A stretch of DNA of 64,000 nt, from contig CAUEEP010000758.1 in assembly GCA_958450365.1 (NCBI GenBank), forward strand, positions 1,820,565 to 1,884,564. The letters are read 5' to 3'. Made by a program: the position numbers and the translations under genes. This document shows, piece by piece, positions 1-11,273 of the stretch. Source of the stretch: Mesorhabditis belari. Its lineage: Eukaryota; Nematoda; Chromadorea; Rhabditida; Rhabditidae. A model generated the notes under the pieces. That model saw nothing but the letters and a program-made list of their open reading frames with translations, was not told the origin of the DNA and ran no database searches. Within the stretch, counting starts at the first letter, position 1. Every line of letters starts with the position of its first letter.

Positions 1-122
1 TGATATTATTTGAGGTCAATGCTAGATTCATCACTGCCTCTCCCTTTGTGATCAGATTGGCATCTTTCAATCGCAAGCGACACGAGCCGATCACATTTGC
101 GGATAGACCATTTGATGAATAG
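1..122 (+). CDS. 3' end of an unidentified gene (C-terminal 39 residues)
   Basis: One + frame is open from the left edge and stops at a TAG ending at base 122. The peptide is well mixed in composition and ends in ADRPFDE. No in-frame ATG of suitable context is visible, so the gene starts outside the window, or this is a last exon whose acceptor could be the CAG before base 56. I do not recognise the family. The coding call rests on the open frame running in from the edge and on composition unlike the AT-rich DNA that follows. It could still be a chance open frame. Confidence 0.4.
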   Translation, partial: ILFEVNARFITASPFVIRLASFNRKRHEPITFADRPFDE

Positions 123-819
123 AGTTGAACCAGTAATGCTATCTAGAGATTTTTATGTAAATGATTTGGAGTTTTTCTTTTGAATAAACCCTGTGCAGAT
201 CAGTCTTTCGAACGCATTGCTGAAAGAGACAACGGTACTCGATGAACGTTGAGGGGACTTTTTCAGCCTAAAAATTGGGGACTTTCGTTTTTTTCGTCTT
301 TTCGAACAATTACTTCAGTTCTCCATAAAGGCTTCGAATGGGGTAAAAGAAAGAAAAGCATCCACACTTGACCCTCAATCGACGAGCAATCATCGAGCGA
401 ATGCACTTGACAGGAAAGCATTTGAGTCGGTCTAAAACGGTCTTACTTAAGGAAGGACCGATTCTCGCTGAATCTAAAAGTTTGGACTAATCAAATGCGA
501 GTTCCAATTGGTCGACGCAATAAAATGAACACCGCCAATAGATTCTCTGACCCCGAAAACCCCTGGGTACAAATTCACAGCTGAATTTCTTCTTTTTGTC
601 TCATTAACCATGTAAAAGAAAATCTCTATGTAAAAGATTCGGTATTCTTTGTGCGTAATCCCTCTCGATCTGGCATCCCCATCTGGTATAAGACCCTTCC
701 CTTTTGGAATTCTTGAAAGGAAAGGAGGGAAAGAAAGGAGCTAAGCGATTGAGGAGTGAAAATCAGCAAGTCACGGCCCCACCCTCCTCCTGAAATAAGA
801 CCGAGCCCCTCCGACGTAG

Positions 820-965
820 TCCCCAACGCGGTCGTGGTAGAATGGATAGTAACGGAATGGAATTTTGGTAGATAAAATGTAGATAAAGACAACGCGCTCG
901 TGGTAGAATGGATAGTAGTGTTGTCTACGAATCCCACTGGTACGAGTTCGAATCCCTGACAAAAC
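820..965 (+). repeat. tRNA-like sequence, partly duplicated
   Basis: CGTGGTAGAATGGATAGTA occurs at about 831-850 and again at about 899-917. The second copy is followed by GAGTTCGAATCCC, a good match to a pol III box B. The T stem and acceptor stem do not pair, so this is a tRNA-derived relic or SINE rather than a tRNA gene. It overlaps the proposed last exon of the minus-strand gene here, which weakens that exon. Confidence 0.4.
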
Positions 966-2371
966 TTTTCACTTTTATTTTACAAAACAATTTTTGATTT
1001 TTTGGACAGAGTTTTGGGCATATGCCCAAGTTTTTTGGAACAATTTTTGCCTCAAATTTGACTGTATTTTTTCCACAAATTTTTCCTTTTAGACGAAAAC
1101 TAGCTGGAATGCTCAAGGTTGAAATGACCTGAAAAGCATCAAGAAAATTATATTACTAAACCCATCTGCTTTAGTGAGAATCGGTGTCAATTCTTTTCTT
1201 TAAAATCTTTCAAAAACAAACTCATGATATGTGAGTGTAAAGTGCAAGGTCGGCACATCGTTGTTCACTTCGAAGAGACTCGACGCCGTTGAATCGAGAC
1301 TTTCCGTTGAAATGGCTCTTTTCAGATTTGGGGAAACTGAATCAAGGCGATTTTCTGGATTGCTTGAAAATTTTGATTTTTAAAGATTACCTGGGACAGC
1401 TTCTTTTCCAGGTAATGCTTTATGCACATCGGCCATCGTGTTCTCGTTTGCTAGCACTTCAAGCGAGCAGTGAATCTATGACTTTAACTGTAATTTGATT
1501 CGAAAAAGTCTTTCTAGCTTTTCTATAAGAACATTTTCTATAAAATTTTCCCAACTCACTTCTTCAGCTGGCACCAAATATTGTCGTTCGCTTCTTTTCC
1601 CTTCAAAATGCTCTCCACTTTCGAGAAGTCCAGAGAAATCTTCGAGTCGATCCACCTCCAACTTTGAGCCGAATTTCTCTGTGCTTTGGCTAAAAATGAG
1701 AAAATAAAGTTCAAAAAATGGAGCTTTTACTTTTGAAATGGAACTTTTGAGAAAGAAGGCCAAGAAATAATGGCCTTAAAAGTCATTAGTTTGGCACTAA
1801 ACAACAAAAAAAACGAGAAGAAGCTCATATCTTTTGGAAAGATCTTTTGAGGTGATAGTTTCTTGGAAAATAGAAAAGAAGCTCTACGAACTTTCGTCCC
1901 AACCAAATAACAAAATGAGCTAGGTATGCAAAATTTTGCTTCATTTTGTCGTTGTTGACATGCCTGATTTGTCGTGAGAAGATCCCGATCCCGAGATTCG
2001 CCATTTTGTTCCCTCCACTACCGAATCGCGAATCGTTCTGCAAAATCCCGCGTCGTTCCTCGGAGTTCTCCTGAATACGAGCCACTTTATAGAGGATTTT
2101 TTTCATGTTTTCTCCTGGTTAATGGTGAAAGATTAAAGTCAAATCTTTAACTAAATGTTTTTGAGTGTTAGATTGAAGGAGAAGTTGACTAATTTGAAAG
2201 GAAATGAAATGAAACGACAAATCTTTTCCTCACCTCCAACAGTGCCCATTTGAATCTGCCCGTTGTTTCGGGGAAAATCTCCAAAATTTGTAGGTGACTC
2301 AAGAGCAGAATGATCAACAAAAGGAGCACAAAAATCAGTCCAGCGAGGATCAATTGAGTGCCGAGATCCAT
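925..2371 (-). CDS. Predicted single-pass membrane protein, multi-exon, family unknown
   Basis: Exon 1 (2371-2234, 46 codons) starts at an ATG six bases after a TTTTTGCAG acceptor, suggesting a trans-spliced 5' end. It encodes a strongly hydrophobic Leu/Ile segment at about residues 6-25, a signal anchor. It ends GAG|GTGAGG in phase 0 and fits an exon beginning at 2070 after TATTCAG. Further exons with matching phases lie at 1689-1560, 1475-1391 and 1354-1269; they are charged and Ser-rich (for example STESLDSTASS) and look cytosolic. A possible last exon, 1128-925, ends in TAG. The donor closing the exon that starts at 2070 is not settled (two weak phase-2 sites near 1860-1890). No family was recognised; function is open. 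The linked phases make coding on this strand likely even where the ends are uncertain. Confidence 0.5.
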
Positions 2372-2884
2372 TCAAATCTGCAAAAAGGATCGTTTAAGTT
2401 AAAGGATGCATAGAATAAACGGGTATCTTTTAATCTTGAATATCTTTTACATATGAAAACCTTTATTTATCAATTCCAAATCAAAATACTCAAGAATCTC
2501 ACGAAAATACATAAACAATGACTAATTTTCCGCCCAAAATTAGCGTGGGAAAGGCAGATGGAAATTTGCAAACGAGAAAAAAAAAGCTGTGACTCAATTC
2601 TAGATTTTTCTTTTCAAAAGATCAGAATCATTCAGTTCTTTGCGTGAATTTTTGGGATTTATTGAAGAGAAAAATGTGAAGATTTCTTTTGAAGGCAATA
2701 ATTCGGTTATTCTTGAGCGCCAGACGTGCATTCGATTGCAAAAAAAATGAGATAAAAAGGAAATTTTTCAAAAAAATGCTACAGTTTATGGAATTTGGAT
2801 GTTTGGGGTGTAAAATTGAATACTTTTGTGGATTTTCGAATACCAAGCGACTTTTGGAAAGGCCTCACGGCTAATGCTAATTTT

Positions 2885-2903
2885 AAACTTGGGTAATTAA
2901 ACC
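2885..2903 (-). other. SL1 spliced-leader-like 19-mer
   Basis: On the minus strand the first 19 bases of the conserved nematode SL1 leader, GGTTTAATTACCCAAGTTT, are present exactly. The following bases are AAA instead of GAG, and no GT donor follows. It is therefore not a working SL RNA gene in this form. It could be a decayed SL RNA copy or the 5' end of a retroposed trans-spliced mRNA. Confidence 0.75.
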
Positions 2904-3829
2904 AAAGAGTGCGTCTCTCTCGCGCTATGTGGAAAGACCGTGTGCCAGATGCGGCTTTTTCCCACGAGACACACAAAAGGTACGCACGCCAAGTTTGACG
3001 GCAAGTAAGAAAAAGTCAAAATGTTATCGAAATTTGCATAGTAGCCTTAAAATAGCTGGAATATCTTTTATTTTATTTTTTGGATGAATGGAAAACCCGT
3101 TTCTTTCATTTCTAATTGATTGGGTTTGCCAATTCTACAGCCAAGGTTAGTTTTGGGTAGCGGTGACCACATGGGGCAGACAACGGATCGGTTACCGGAT
3201 GACCCAAAATGAACGCTTCCGATTCGAGAATTGAAAAGGGACTATATGTAAAAATTATGTAAAAACTCGAAAAAAGGAAAGTTAACATGAAAAACGACAG
3301 GATTTAGAGATAAATTTTAAAAATTTCGAGAAATTTCGGGCAAAGGGGCAAATTTGAGAATTGTTTCGGGAAACGGGAGATTCACCAAATAAATTCAATA
3401 ATGCTTTTTCTAGGGTTTACATTTGGTTAAATGAAAAACCGAGGCATTCATTTAGAAGGATCGAGTCAACAAGGAAGGTTGTGTTCTAAGAAAAATAGCG
3501 AAAAATAGAGAAAAATAGAGAAAAAATAGAGTTTTTCACCTGGAAACGCGTCAGTTTTCTCAAGTTTCCAATAAATTTTATGCAAAAAAAAAGACAGAAA
3601 AAGGGTGACAGAGGTGAGTTTACGGTAGGATTAAGAGAAATAATCTTTTCGAAAGAAATATCAAGCTTTCAGTAGCTACTTTAAATATTTCATAAACCAT
3701 GTGTTGTGTTCGTTTGTGTTTGTGTTCATTTCGATTAACTGTGGAAAATTGGGAAAGTCAAGGTCTGAAATGAAGTAATGAAATAAGAATGGGTCGAAAC
3801 TAAGGTTCCAAAAAGATACACTCAGTAGT

Positions 3830-4034
3830 TTCGCTTAAAATGCAAGTTTTGTGAAAATTCGTAAATTTCGCATTTCTTGAAAACCAGTTTTTGAATCGTT
3901 CTGAAAATTTGGATATAAGCTTGATTTTTGATTCTCTACAACTTTTCCATTGACACCAAAATGGGTTTCTTTTGAACAAAGTGCTCAAACTGTCACATAT
4001 GACAATAGCCCGCAGTTTTCAATTCACCAACCCA
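3830..4034. mobile_element. Fragment of a mariner-type MITE (TTGGGTTGGTGAATTG ends)
   Basis: This stretch is nearly identical to parts of the element at 10055-10921 and ends in GCAGTTTTCAATTCACCAA just before CCCAATAA, the same terminus as there. Only one end is visible here, so it is truncated or rearranged. No coding remains. Confidence 0.6.
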
Positions 4035-5159
4035 ATAATTCATAAAGTACAGTTTGTGTTCATTTCGATTAACTGTGGAAAAATGGGAAAGTCAAGGTCT
4101 GAAAAGAAGTAATGAACCAAGAATGGGGAATAAAATGTGCAGTAAAGATCGAAACTAAGGTTTGAACGAGATAACAAGATATTTTGACTACGTCAGGGAT
4201 GTTGGAAAAGTGAGAAAAGCAATAAACCAGGTTAGGGTAAGAGCTAGGCTTTAGGGGCAACCAATTTAAAAAATTTGAAATCTCTGGCCCTTGATGACCT
4301 GGCTTGGCTTCAGTTATATTCATTCCGCTTCTTTTTGCCGTTTGTCGGTGGCAATCTACGAATTTTGCTCGTTTCTTAGCCGGGGTTTGTTTGAAAAATG
4401 TTGAATTTGTTTTCACTCGATTTGAAATCAAATTTTCTATCGAATGAGCGCAAATTCAACGTTTTTCAAATAAACCTGGTCAAGGTACGAGCAAAATTCG
4501 TAGATTGTCAAAGGGAAACGGACCGAAAAAAGAGTTAAGATGGCTGGGGCGAATCCAGGTCATCAAGTGCCAGAGATTTCAAATTTTCTTTAGACTGACT
4601 GTTTTAGATAATTTTAGCCGGTAATTTTACTCAAGAGTAATTAAGAGTCTTAGATTCCTTTGCAGTCTTAGATTCTAGGGACAACGTAAAAAGGAATCTA
4701 AGAATTCTATTAATAGAAGTGAAATAATAGTTTATTTATAAAGTGAAATAATAGTTTATAAAGTTTCTAAGTTGCATATATTTATTTATAAATAAGAAAC
4801 GACAATCAGGCTCCAAGAGCCAAAAAAGACTTGAAGATCCGAAGATCTATCTGTCACAAAAGATGTCGATGTCATAATCCGAAAACCAGAGCACCATCAA
4901 AAGTAAGTTCTGATCTTTCTCAAGTAAGACAATCAGATATTTAGCTAAATTTTCTGGCTTGAAACTCCTATGGAATTCGGGTTTAATTTCAAGTCGAGAC
5001 ATACCGTAAAAGCTCTAATAGAAACGCATGGGCTTGTATTTTTCAAACCTCCAAAATAAACCCATAAACCGCGAGCCACATAAATAGAAAATCTATTTTT
5101 TCATAAAAACCACTTTACGTGATAGCCCTTGGCTTAAAAAGTAAGAAAAATGTATTGAA

Positions 5160-6151
5160 AAGTAAAATAATTTTCTTTTAGAAATGTTAGAAATTCAAGA
5201 ATTGCAATATGAAATTCAAGAATATGAAACAATTGCGGGGCATTTGTTTTCTTGAAATAGAACTGTTCAGGATAAAAAAAAAGCCAAGTTTGGATAAAAA
5301 AAGCCAAATTTGGATAAATAAATGAGTCTTCTAACAAATCGAATTCCAAAAAGAACTCGCTAGTTCATGGAACAGATCCGTTTCCGCTGTTTTTTTCCGA
5401 ATGTTCTTTCTAAGTTCCCATAGATCTTCCAAAAAAATTCCTATGGTCCCCCAAATAAAATTTTTTTCGAAAAATCATTTTTCAAATTTTTTTGTTATAA
5501 ATTGTATTGCTGACCCGAGATTTTTATGCTCAGATCATTTTTATGCTCAGATCTTTATATAAAGGAGTCACATGATCAGTTAAAAGTCAATATTTAGAGA
5601 CTTCTATTAGGAAGTTTTTACCGAACATAGTCTACCCTCATAAAACAACATCATTTCGCAAATAAACGATCAATTTCCCGAAAGAGTCTCAAAAATTGAC
5701 TCTTTCGGTCATTTATTTGAGACAAGGAAATGGAGAAGAGGAAGATCGCAAAAGAGATGAGACCAAAAAAAGGAGTGAAAATTGAAAGGGAAAAGGGGAA
5801 AAAAGGAAGGATCTGTGAGATGTCACCATCAAATTAACCCTACCCTTCTCATCTCTTTTCATCCATTTTTTCCTCTTCTGATCCCCTCGTGGATCCCATT
5901 TTTCTGGGGCTTAGCTTTCCATTTGAAAAATGACAAGTTTTTTCCAAAAATGTTAGAAATTCAAGAAACGGGGCAATTGTTTTCTTGAAATAGAACTGTT
6001 TTCTTGCCATTGTTTTCTTTCTGGCCATTGTTTTCTTGAAATAGAACTGTTCAGGATAAAAAAAAAGCCAAGTTTGGATAAAAAAAGCCAAATTTGGATA
6101 AAGAAATGAGTCTTCTAACAAATCGAATTCCAAAAAGAACTCGCTAGTTCA
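5160..6151. repeat. Direct repeat pair of about 200 bp
   Basis: A segment ending AAGAACTCGCTAGTTCA at about 5367 recurs ending at about 6151. Both contain a doubled AAAGCCAARTTTGGATAAA motif and the same AATAGAACTGTTCAGGATAAA. The copies lie about 780 bp apart in the same orientation. Small insertions distinguish them, including a short local repeat of the ATTGTTTTCTT motif in the second. No coding was seen. Confidence 0.7.
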
Positions 6152-6661
6152 ACTTCAACGAGAAATTGGCGTTCAAATGGGTTTTCTTTTCAAAAAATGT
6201 CTCAACTCTAGCAAAATGTTTCGGAAATGAAATTTGGAAAAAAAAAGAATTGATACCGTTCTTGGGTCCAAAGAATTTTCGAATCGGAAACCCAATTCGG
6301 GCCAATTTTCGGAGGGTGTTCAAGTAAAACGAATTTAAAAAAAGTAAATTTGAAATTTAGATAGATAAGGAATTTAGATAGATAAGTTCTTGGCTTTTGG
6401 GTAAATTTTGGAACCAATTTTTCTATCAAAAAGCTCTTCCAATTCTGCGTAATCAGGCAAGAAAAAAAATTTGTGAAAAGCTTTATTAAAAGCTTCATTA
6501 AAAGCAATTCATTGAAAGCAATTCATTGAAAAAAATGGATCGACCGATGAGTGAACGAATTTTCAATAGATTTAGCAGCTCGAGGCTTATTTTGAAAATG
6601 GAAAAAGTTTAGCAACGGGTTTACTTTAAAAGGAAAACAATTTGTTATAGTGGTAGACCGT

Positions 6662-6741
6662 TGTGGCTGTTGTAACGTGGTTGACTTGCCTACCCCCCGA
6701 GGGGTAGGCCCTCGTGGCTGTTGTAACGTGGTTGACTTGCT
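6662..6741 (+). repeat. Tandem duplication with a central hairpin
   Basis: TGTGGCTGTTGTAACGTGG, followed by TTGACTTGC, appears twice about 51 bases apart. Between the copies is the palindrome CCTACCCCCCGAGGGGTAGG. The role is unknown; the hairpin could be a simple slippage product. Confidence 0.6.
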
Positions 6742-8372
6742 TGTATTCCACAACAATTGGCGTTTATCCAGAGTAATGAAGACGAATAAAAGAATCACAA
6801 TCGATTCGTATAAAAAAAATGTAGAAAAAAACAAAATAAAATGGCACAGACTACGAGACGTTCCTAGTGACAACCTAGACCGACGTAAAAGGTCCACTTT
6901 AGACGACAATTTTGTGGGAAGTATAAAACGCTCTCTCCCCAACACAGTTTAAAGCTAAAATAGATCTTCATTGACAAGAATAGATAGATCTTCATTCAAG
7001 CAAATCTTTCAGCAATCCAAGCATTGTATTCTTTCTGTAAAGTTGAAAGCCTTGTACTTGCTTATTACCTTCATTGAGATCAAAGGCACTGTTATAAATA
7101 GTTTTCTCGGACTAGGCTAGACAAAGATAAATCTTGGTCGATCCACAAAAATCCCTGGGTTCGTCAGAAGCTATCTTTAGCCTAGCCTAGCTAGAATTGA
7201 TCGGCTTACAGGCTATAGAACTTCATAAAATCCCTAGTCACGTTAGAGCCCTCTGATGTATATTTCAGAGTAGGAATTAAATTTTGAACAAAATTTGAGA
7301 TGGTTGAGAGTTGGAACAGGGGAATAGCTTTTATTCTATGCAATCTTTGTAACATAACTATGGATAGGAAGATCAAAAAAAAGCTAAGGATTTTGGTTTT
7401 GACACTGAAGCACTTGAAGTTCTATTGATGTTTAGTTGAAATTAGTGTTCCGAAGTAGTGTTTTTCTTTGCTATTCACACCCCCACCAAAATGGACGAAT
7501 GAATAGCTAAAGACTGATGGAACAGAGAAACAAAAAGTGTCATTGGATGAAAGAGAATTGGGAAAAGAATGAAAGGAGATCAGAATTGGGATTGGGATGA
7601 GAGGAGGGGGAAAGGAGGGGAATTGAGTGCATGACGTCGCTTCTCTTCCATCCATTCACAGAGATTCGATTGAGTTAAATGAAGCCTTCCAAACAACCAC
7701 ATCCAGACATTCAACTACAATCATTGTTTTTTCTTCTCGCTTCTGTGGACTGGACTTTGGTCGGGAAGTCTAATGGTTACTTGCAAGAACATTAAGAGAT
7801 CCTGGAAATTGGGAAATTGGGTCCTGGAAGAACAGGGTTGTTCCAGGACCCAAAAGTTTGTTCCCAATTTCCCATGTCAAAGCTATGACCTGCCTTTAGA
7901 GCTTTGTTTTTACATTTTTTTTCTGTGAGCACAAAGTCCACTTGAAGAAGAGATCTGCTGTGCGGATGGATGAGTGGACTAAACTTGGGAACACATCCTT
8001 TGTAATGCACTAGAAAAAATGAATTTCAAGAATCAAGGCTTTTGTAAGGCGTAATATAATTTTATCCCTAAAAAATCCGAAAAAGCTTTTTGAATGAAAG
8101 ACTTTTTTGAAAACCGGCTTGCCGGATTCGAATAAAAGCTGGGTGAAAAAGTCGATTGAATACGGGAGATTTCCGAAAGAGATTACCGAAGGAGATTACC
8201 TTGCCTTGCTTCCATTTTTTGCTTTGATTTGCTTCCAAATATTCATTGAGACTTTTTTGGATTTTGAGAAGAATGCCTGAAATTTTTTTGATTTAGAAAT
8301 TTTGGTGCTTTACAGTTAACGGATGGGGGCAAATTTTTGGCCAACTTGCAGCTCATTTTTCTCATCTTGGAG

Positions 8373-9169
8373 TCAAAACCAGCTCATCAAACTCTCGCCA
8401 GGCTTTTCCCTTAATTCAAACTCTCCCCAATAAGAATATTTGGCAAACAAAAAATACTTCAGGCTAGTGTAATGAAGATAGAAAACAAAGTACTCCCAGA
8501 TGAAGAGTGGAACAAAGAAGATGAGGAAGCCAATCAGCCCTAAAAGCATGAGCTACTGTTATCTAAACGGAAAAAACACAATTTTCCTTGGCATCCTTTT
8601 GAGTGCTTGAGTCGAAAGTTGCATTACCAACTGCACAATGGGGTTAGAAGCATTATTTGAATTAGGTAGATAGGTATAGTAGAATCAGAATACCTATCAA
8701 ATGCTTCCTTGAAACACAAAATGGCCATCAAGTAGTAGCTGACACTCATCATATCCAGTACAGGCTAAACACACTATGTATTACCATACAACACAAGCTA
8801 GCTTACCAGCAAAAAGAGAACAATTTTGCCCATTTTGGGATTTCCCAGGGTGGTGAAAATGCATCCAACGAGCACAATCATTTCCATCAAGTATCCCCCA
8901 CTAAACCGAGACATTTGAAAATTGAAATGCAAAAAAGCAAACCGTCAATGCCTGGTTGTGTATCGTGGCGTGATAAAGCCGTGCCCAGAGCAAATATCTC
9001 CATGATGAAGAACAGTAAAGCAGCAATCTAAAGAGACATTAAAATGGCTTTAATTTGGCAAGACAATAACCTCGACAGAAAGCAATCCACAGCAGTATTT
9101 GTAGCGGCTCTCGTCGAGAAACACAGGGTTCTGGTTGAAAAGAACTCGGAAGTTGTCGCGAATTGGCAT
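8373..9169 (-). CDS. Polytopic membrane protein, family unknown, with two frame breaks
   Basis: Exon 1 (9169-9071) begins at an ATG shortly after a TTTTAG acceptor. Exon 2 is 9027-8807, exon 3 is 8764-8628 and the last exon is 8539-8373 with a TGA stop. Together they would give about 207 residues with five or six hydrophobic segments rich in Leu, Ile, Phe and Tyr, plus a soluble N-terminus containing LFNQNP. Most junction phases agree. Exon 2 switches frame at a run of five G, where one base appears missing. Exon 3 carries one base too many for the last exon, at or near a run of four C. Each conflict is cured by one base in a homopolymer, so this is either a young pseudogene or a real gene with consensus errors. 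It may be a small worm-specific four- or six-TM family; I cannot name it. Confidence 0.55.
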
Positions 9170-9426
9170 TTCAGTCAGACCAAATAGCTAAAAGGGCATA
9201 AATAATTCTAACTACATTAAAGTGCATAATTTTATCTGGATAACTTTAACGTATTACGAAAGCTAGTTTATACTCATGAGCAGCAAAATTATTTTACGGT
9301 ATACGACTTTAGATACATACCGAAATGTGAAGAACAAATATGGGGCCTCGAAATTATGTATTACCAGCGGAAAACGTTCACCAACGTTCGCGTTTTCCAC
9401 CCTTTTGCCAATGGCTGCGCACAGAC

Positions 9427-9800
9427 GGACGGACGTTTCCTCCTCGATATCGCCTTCTTCTAGTACCTCAGCTTCGGCCTCTTGGTACTGTTGCTATTCG
9501 GAGATGAGGTCGATCATATTCGATTCGGCTTCAATGAACTCCATCTGGTTCAGTCCTTCGCTAGTATACCAATAGAGGAAAGCTTTGCGACGGAACATGG
9601 TTAAAAGAAAATCGATTAGTTTCCGATGTTCAGACCATAAACCAACCAGTGAATTGCTCCGAATGGCGGTTGAATTGCTGGCGATGAGAAAGCCGAGAAT
9701 GAGGACATGATGCGATCCGGGTATTCCTCACGGATCTTTGAAATCAACAGGGTTCCCATGCTAGATCCAGTGCCTCCACCAAGCGAATTTGTGAGTATAT
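9427..9800 (-). pseudogene. Beta-tubulin pseudogene, internally deleted
   Basis: Two parts of beta-tubulin are recognisable in order on the minus strand. The first carries the nucleotide-binding glycine loop [15 protein letters not shown] and continues through REEYPDRIM (about 9786-9700). The second starts at 9598 with [20 protein letters not shown] and runs into the acidic C-terminal tail. About 230 residues that should lie between them are missing. A stop replaces the Tyr of the conserved SEYQQYQ motif. Stops also separate the two parts. A full beta-tubulin is about 445 residues, so this cannot make tubulin. Whether it arose by gene duplication or retroposition is not clear. Confidence 0.85.
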
Positions 9801-10054
9801 GTATGCATTTATATATCTTTTGTATACTCACAATCACCAAGGGCAATTCAAAGGGATAGCCGAAAAAAAACTGAGGAGACTATTTGATGTCGACCACTCT
9901 TTTTTGTCTTTTTATTCAAAACAAGCCAATAAAGCCAAATTTAGGCTCGTTCAGGACTCGCAAGATCAATAGATTCACAATTTAAATGAAAAACCAAATT
10001 TCTTTCGGCCGATCACCACTTTAAAAACTCATCTTATTGCCAAAAATTGTTGTA

Positions 10055-10921
10055 TTAGGTTGGTGAATTGAAAACTGCGGGACTTTGAACTAAAATTTAT
10101 TCAACATAAAACCATGGATTCATTTCAAATAATTTCCATTATTATTGACGACTTCTGCCCGTTTTACAGGCAATTTGCGGATTCCTCTTTCGTAGTAGGA
10201 TTTTGGTTTGTGTGTGAGACAAGTGTGAGACTCAAAAATCGAGGACTGGAGATGTCCAGTTTGGACCCAGTTTGAGCACTTTCTTCAAAAGAAACCCATT
10301 TTGGTGTCAATAGAAAAGTTTTAGAGAATCAAAAATGAGGCTTATAGCCAAATTTCCAAAAAGATACACTTAGTAGTTTCGCTTAGAATGCAAGTTTTGT
10401 GAAAATTCGTAAATTTCGCATTTCTTGAAAACCAGTTTTTGAATCGTTCTGAAAATTTGGATATAAGCTTGATTTTTGATTCTCTACAACTTTTCCATTG
10501 ACACCAAAATGGGTTTCTTCTGAAGAAAGTGCTCAAACTGTCACATATGAAAATAGCCGGCAGTTTTCAATTCACCAAAACCCAATAGATTGAGATTAGC
10601 CTTGATTTGTGGAGAAGTCAATGTCGAATTTGAGGATTCGAAGCCGGCGCGAAGAGGTTTATAAACGAGAGCGAAGAAGAGCGGAGGGGGTTATATAAAA
10701 GCCCTGCGCCAGACGACGAGCGATTACGCGGCCGCACAAAGAACACAGAGAACACACAAATTTTAAGCGGAACTAAGTGTATCTTTTTGGAAATTTGGCT
10801 ATAAGCTTGATTTTTGATTCTCTACAACTTTTCCATTGACACCAAAATGGGTTTCTTTTGAAGAAAGTGCTCAAACTGTCACATATGACAATAGCCGGCA
10901 GTTTTCAATTCACCAACCCAA
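10055..10921. mobile_element. Mariner-type non-autonomous element, rearranged
   Basis: Left end TTAGGTTGGTGAATTGAAA at 10055 and right end TTTCAATTCACCAACCCAA ending at 10921 form inverted termini flanked by TA, the mariner target. The interior contains two copies of one segment (10355-10560 and 10775-10905), the first ending in its own copy of the right terminus at about 10553-10573. No transposase frame remains. A GC-rich block at about 10620-10740 lies between the copies. Related fragments occur near 3.8-4.0 kb. Confidence 0.7.
10620..10745 (+). promoter_or_regulatory. GC-rich block with a TATA-like box
   Basis: A stretch much richer in G+C than its surroundings contains GGGTTATATAAAAGCCC, a reasonable TATA element, followed by GCGCCAGACGACGAGCGATT. 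The second motif recurs, diverged, near 18125-18147 and 23757-23785 on the opposite strand. It lies inside a rearranged mariner-type element. No gene begins just downstream, so promoter activity is only a possibility. Confidence 0.25.
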
Positions 10922-11273
10922 TAAAATCATTATTTTCCATAAAAGATCGAAAATCATGTGGAGAATTTGATGAAAATTTTGTGAGCAAATCCAATTTTTG
11001 ACCCCAAATCAATCATCTTTTTCAATTTCAGCGTTTTTGTCGAAAAATGAGAAACGTTTTTGCGATCTTTAAACCTTCAATAAAATTTTATCGATGAAAT
11101 AAGTTATCGAGAATTCTCTATATACAAAGAAAAAAAATACAAAGAATTGCACAACCAGAACGGGGGTTTGTCAAAGGGGATTTGTGCAGAGATCACAGGG
11201 AGGGGGAAACAACAAGAATATCTCCTTCGATAAATTATTTCATCTTAAAATCTTCAAATTTAAGTTTAAATGA

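Larger units (their letters stand above)
2372..8372. other. 6 kb without a supported gene
   Basis: Both strands were read for exon-like stretches bounded by donors and acceptors and none stood out. The interval is AT-rich and holds an SL1-like fragment, dispersed repeat ends, direct repeats and short hairpins. A + frame at 6650-6952 (100 codons) and a minus frame at 6523-6945 overlap each other and start inside a tandem duplication, so neither is called. Confidence 0.5.

Noticed and set aside
2860..2910. Functional SL1 RNA gene
   Set aside because: The leader is not followed by a GT donor and no SL RNA stem or Sm site is evident downstream.
7792..8010. 72-codon minus frame
   Set aside because: It includes a simple hairpin (CCTGGAA...TTCCAGG) and has no splice or domain support.
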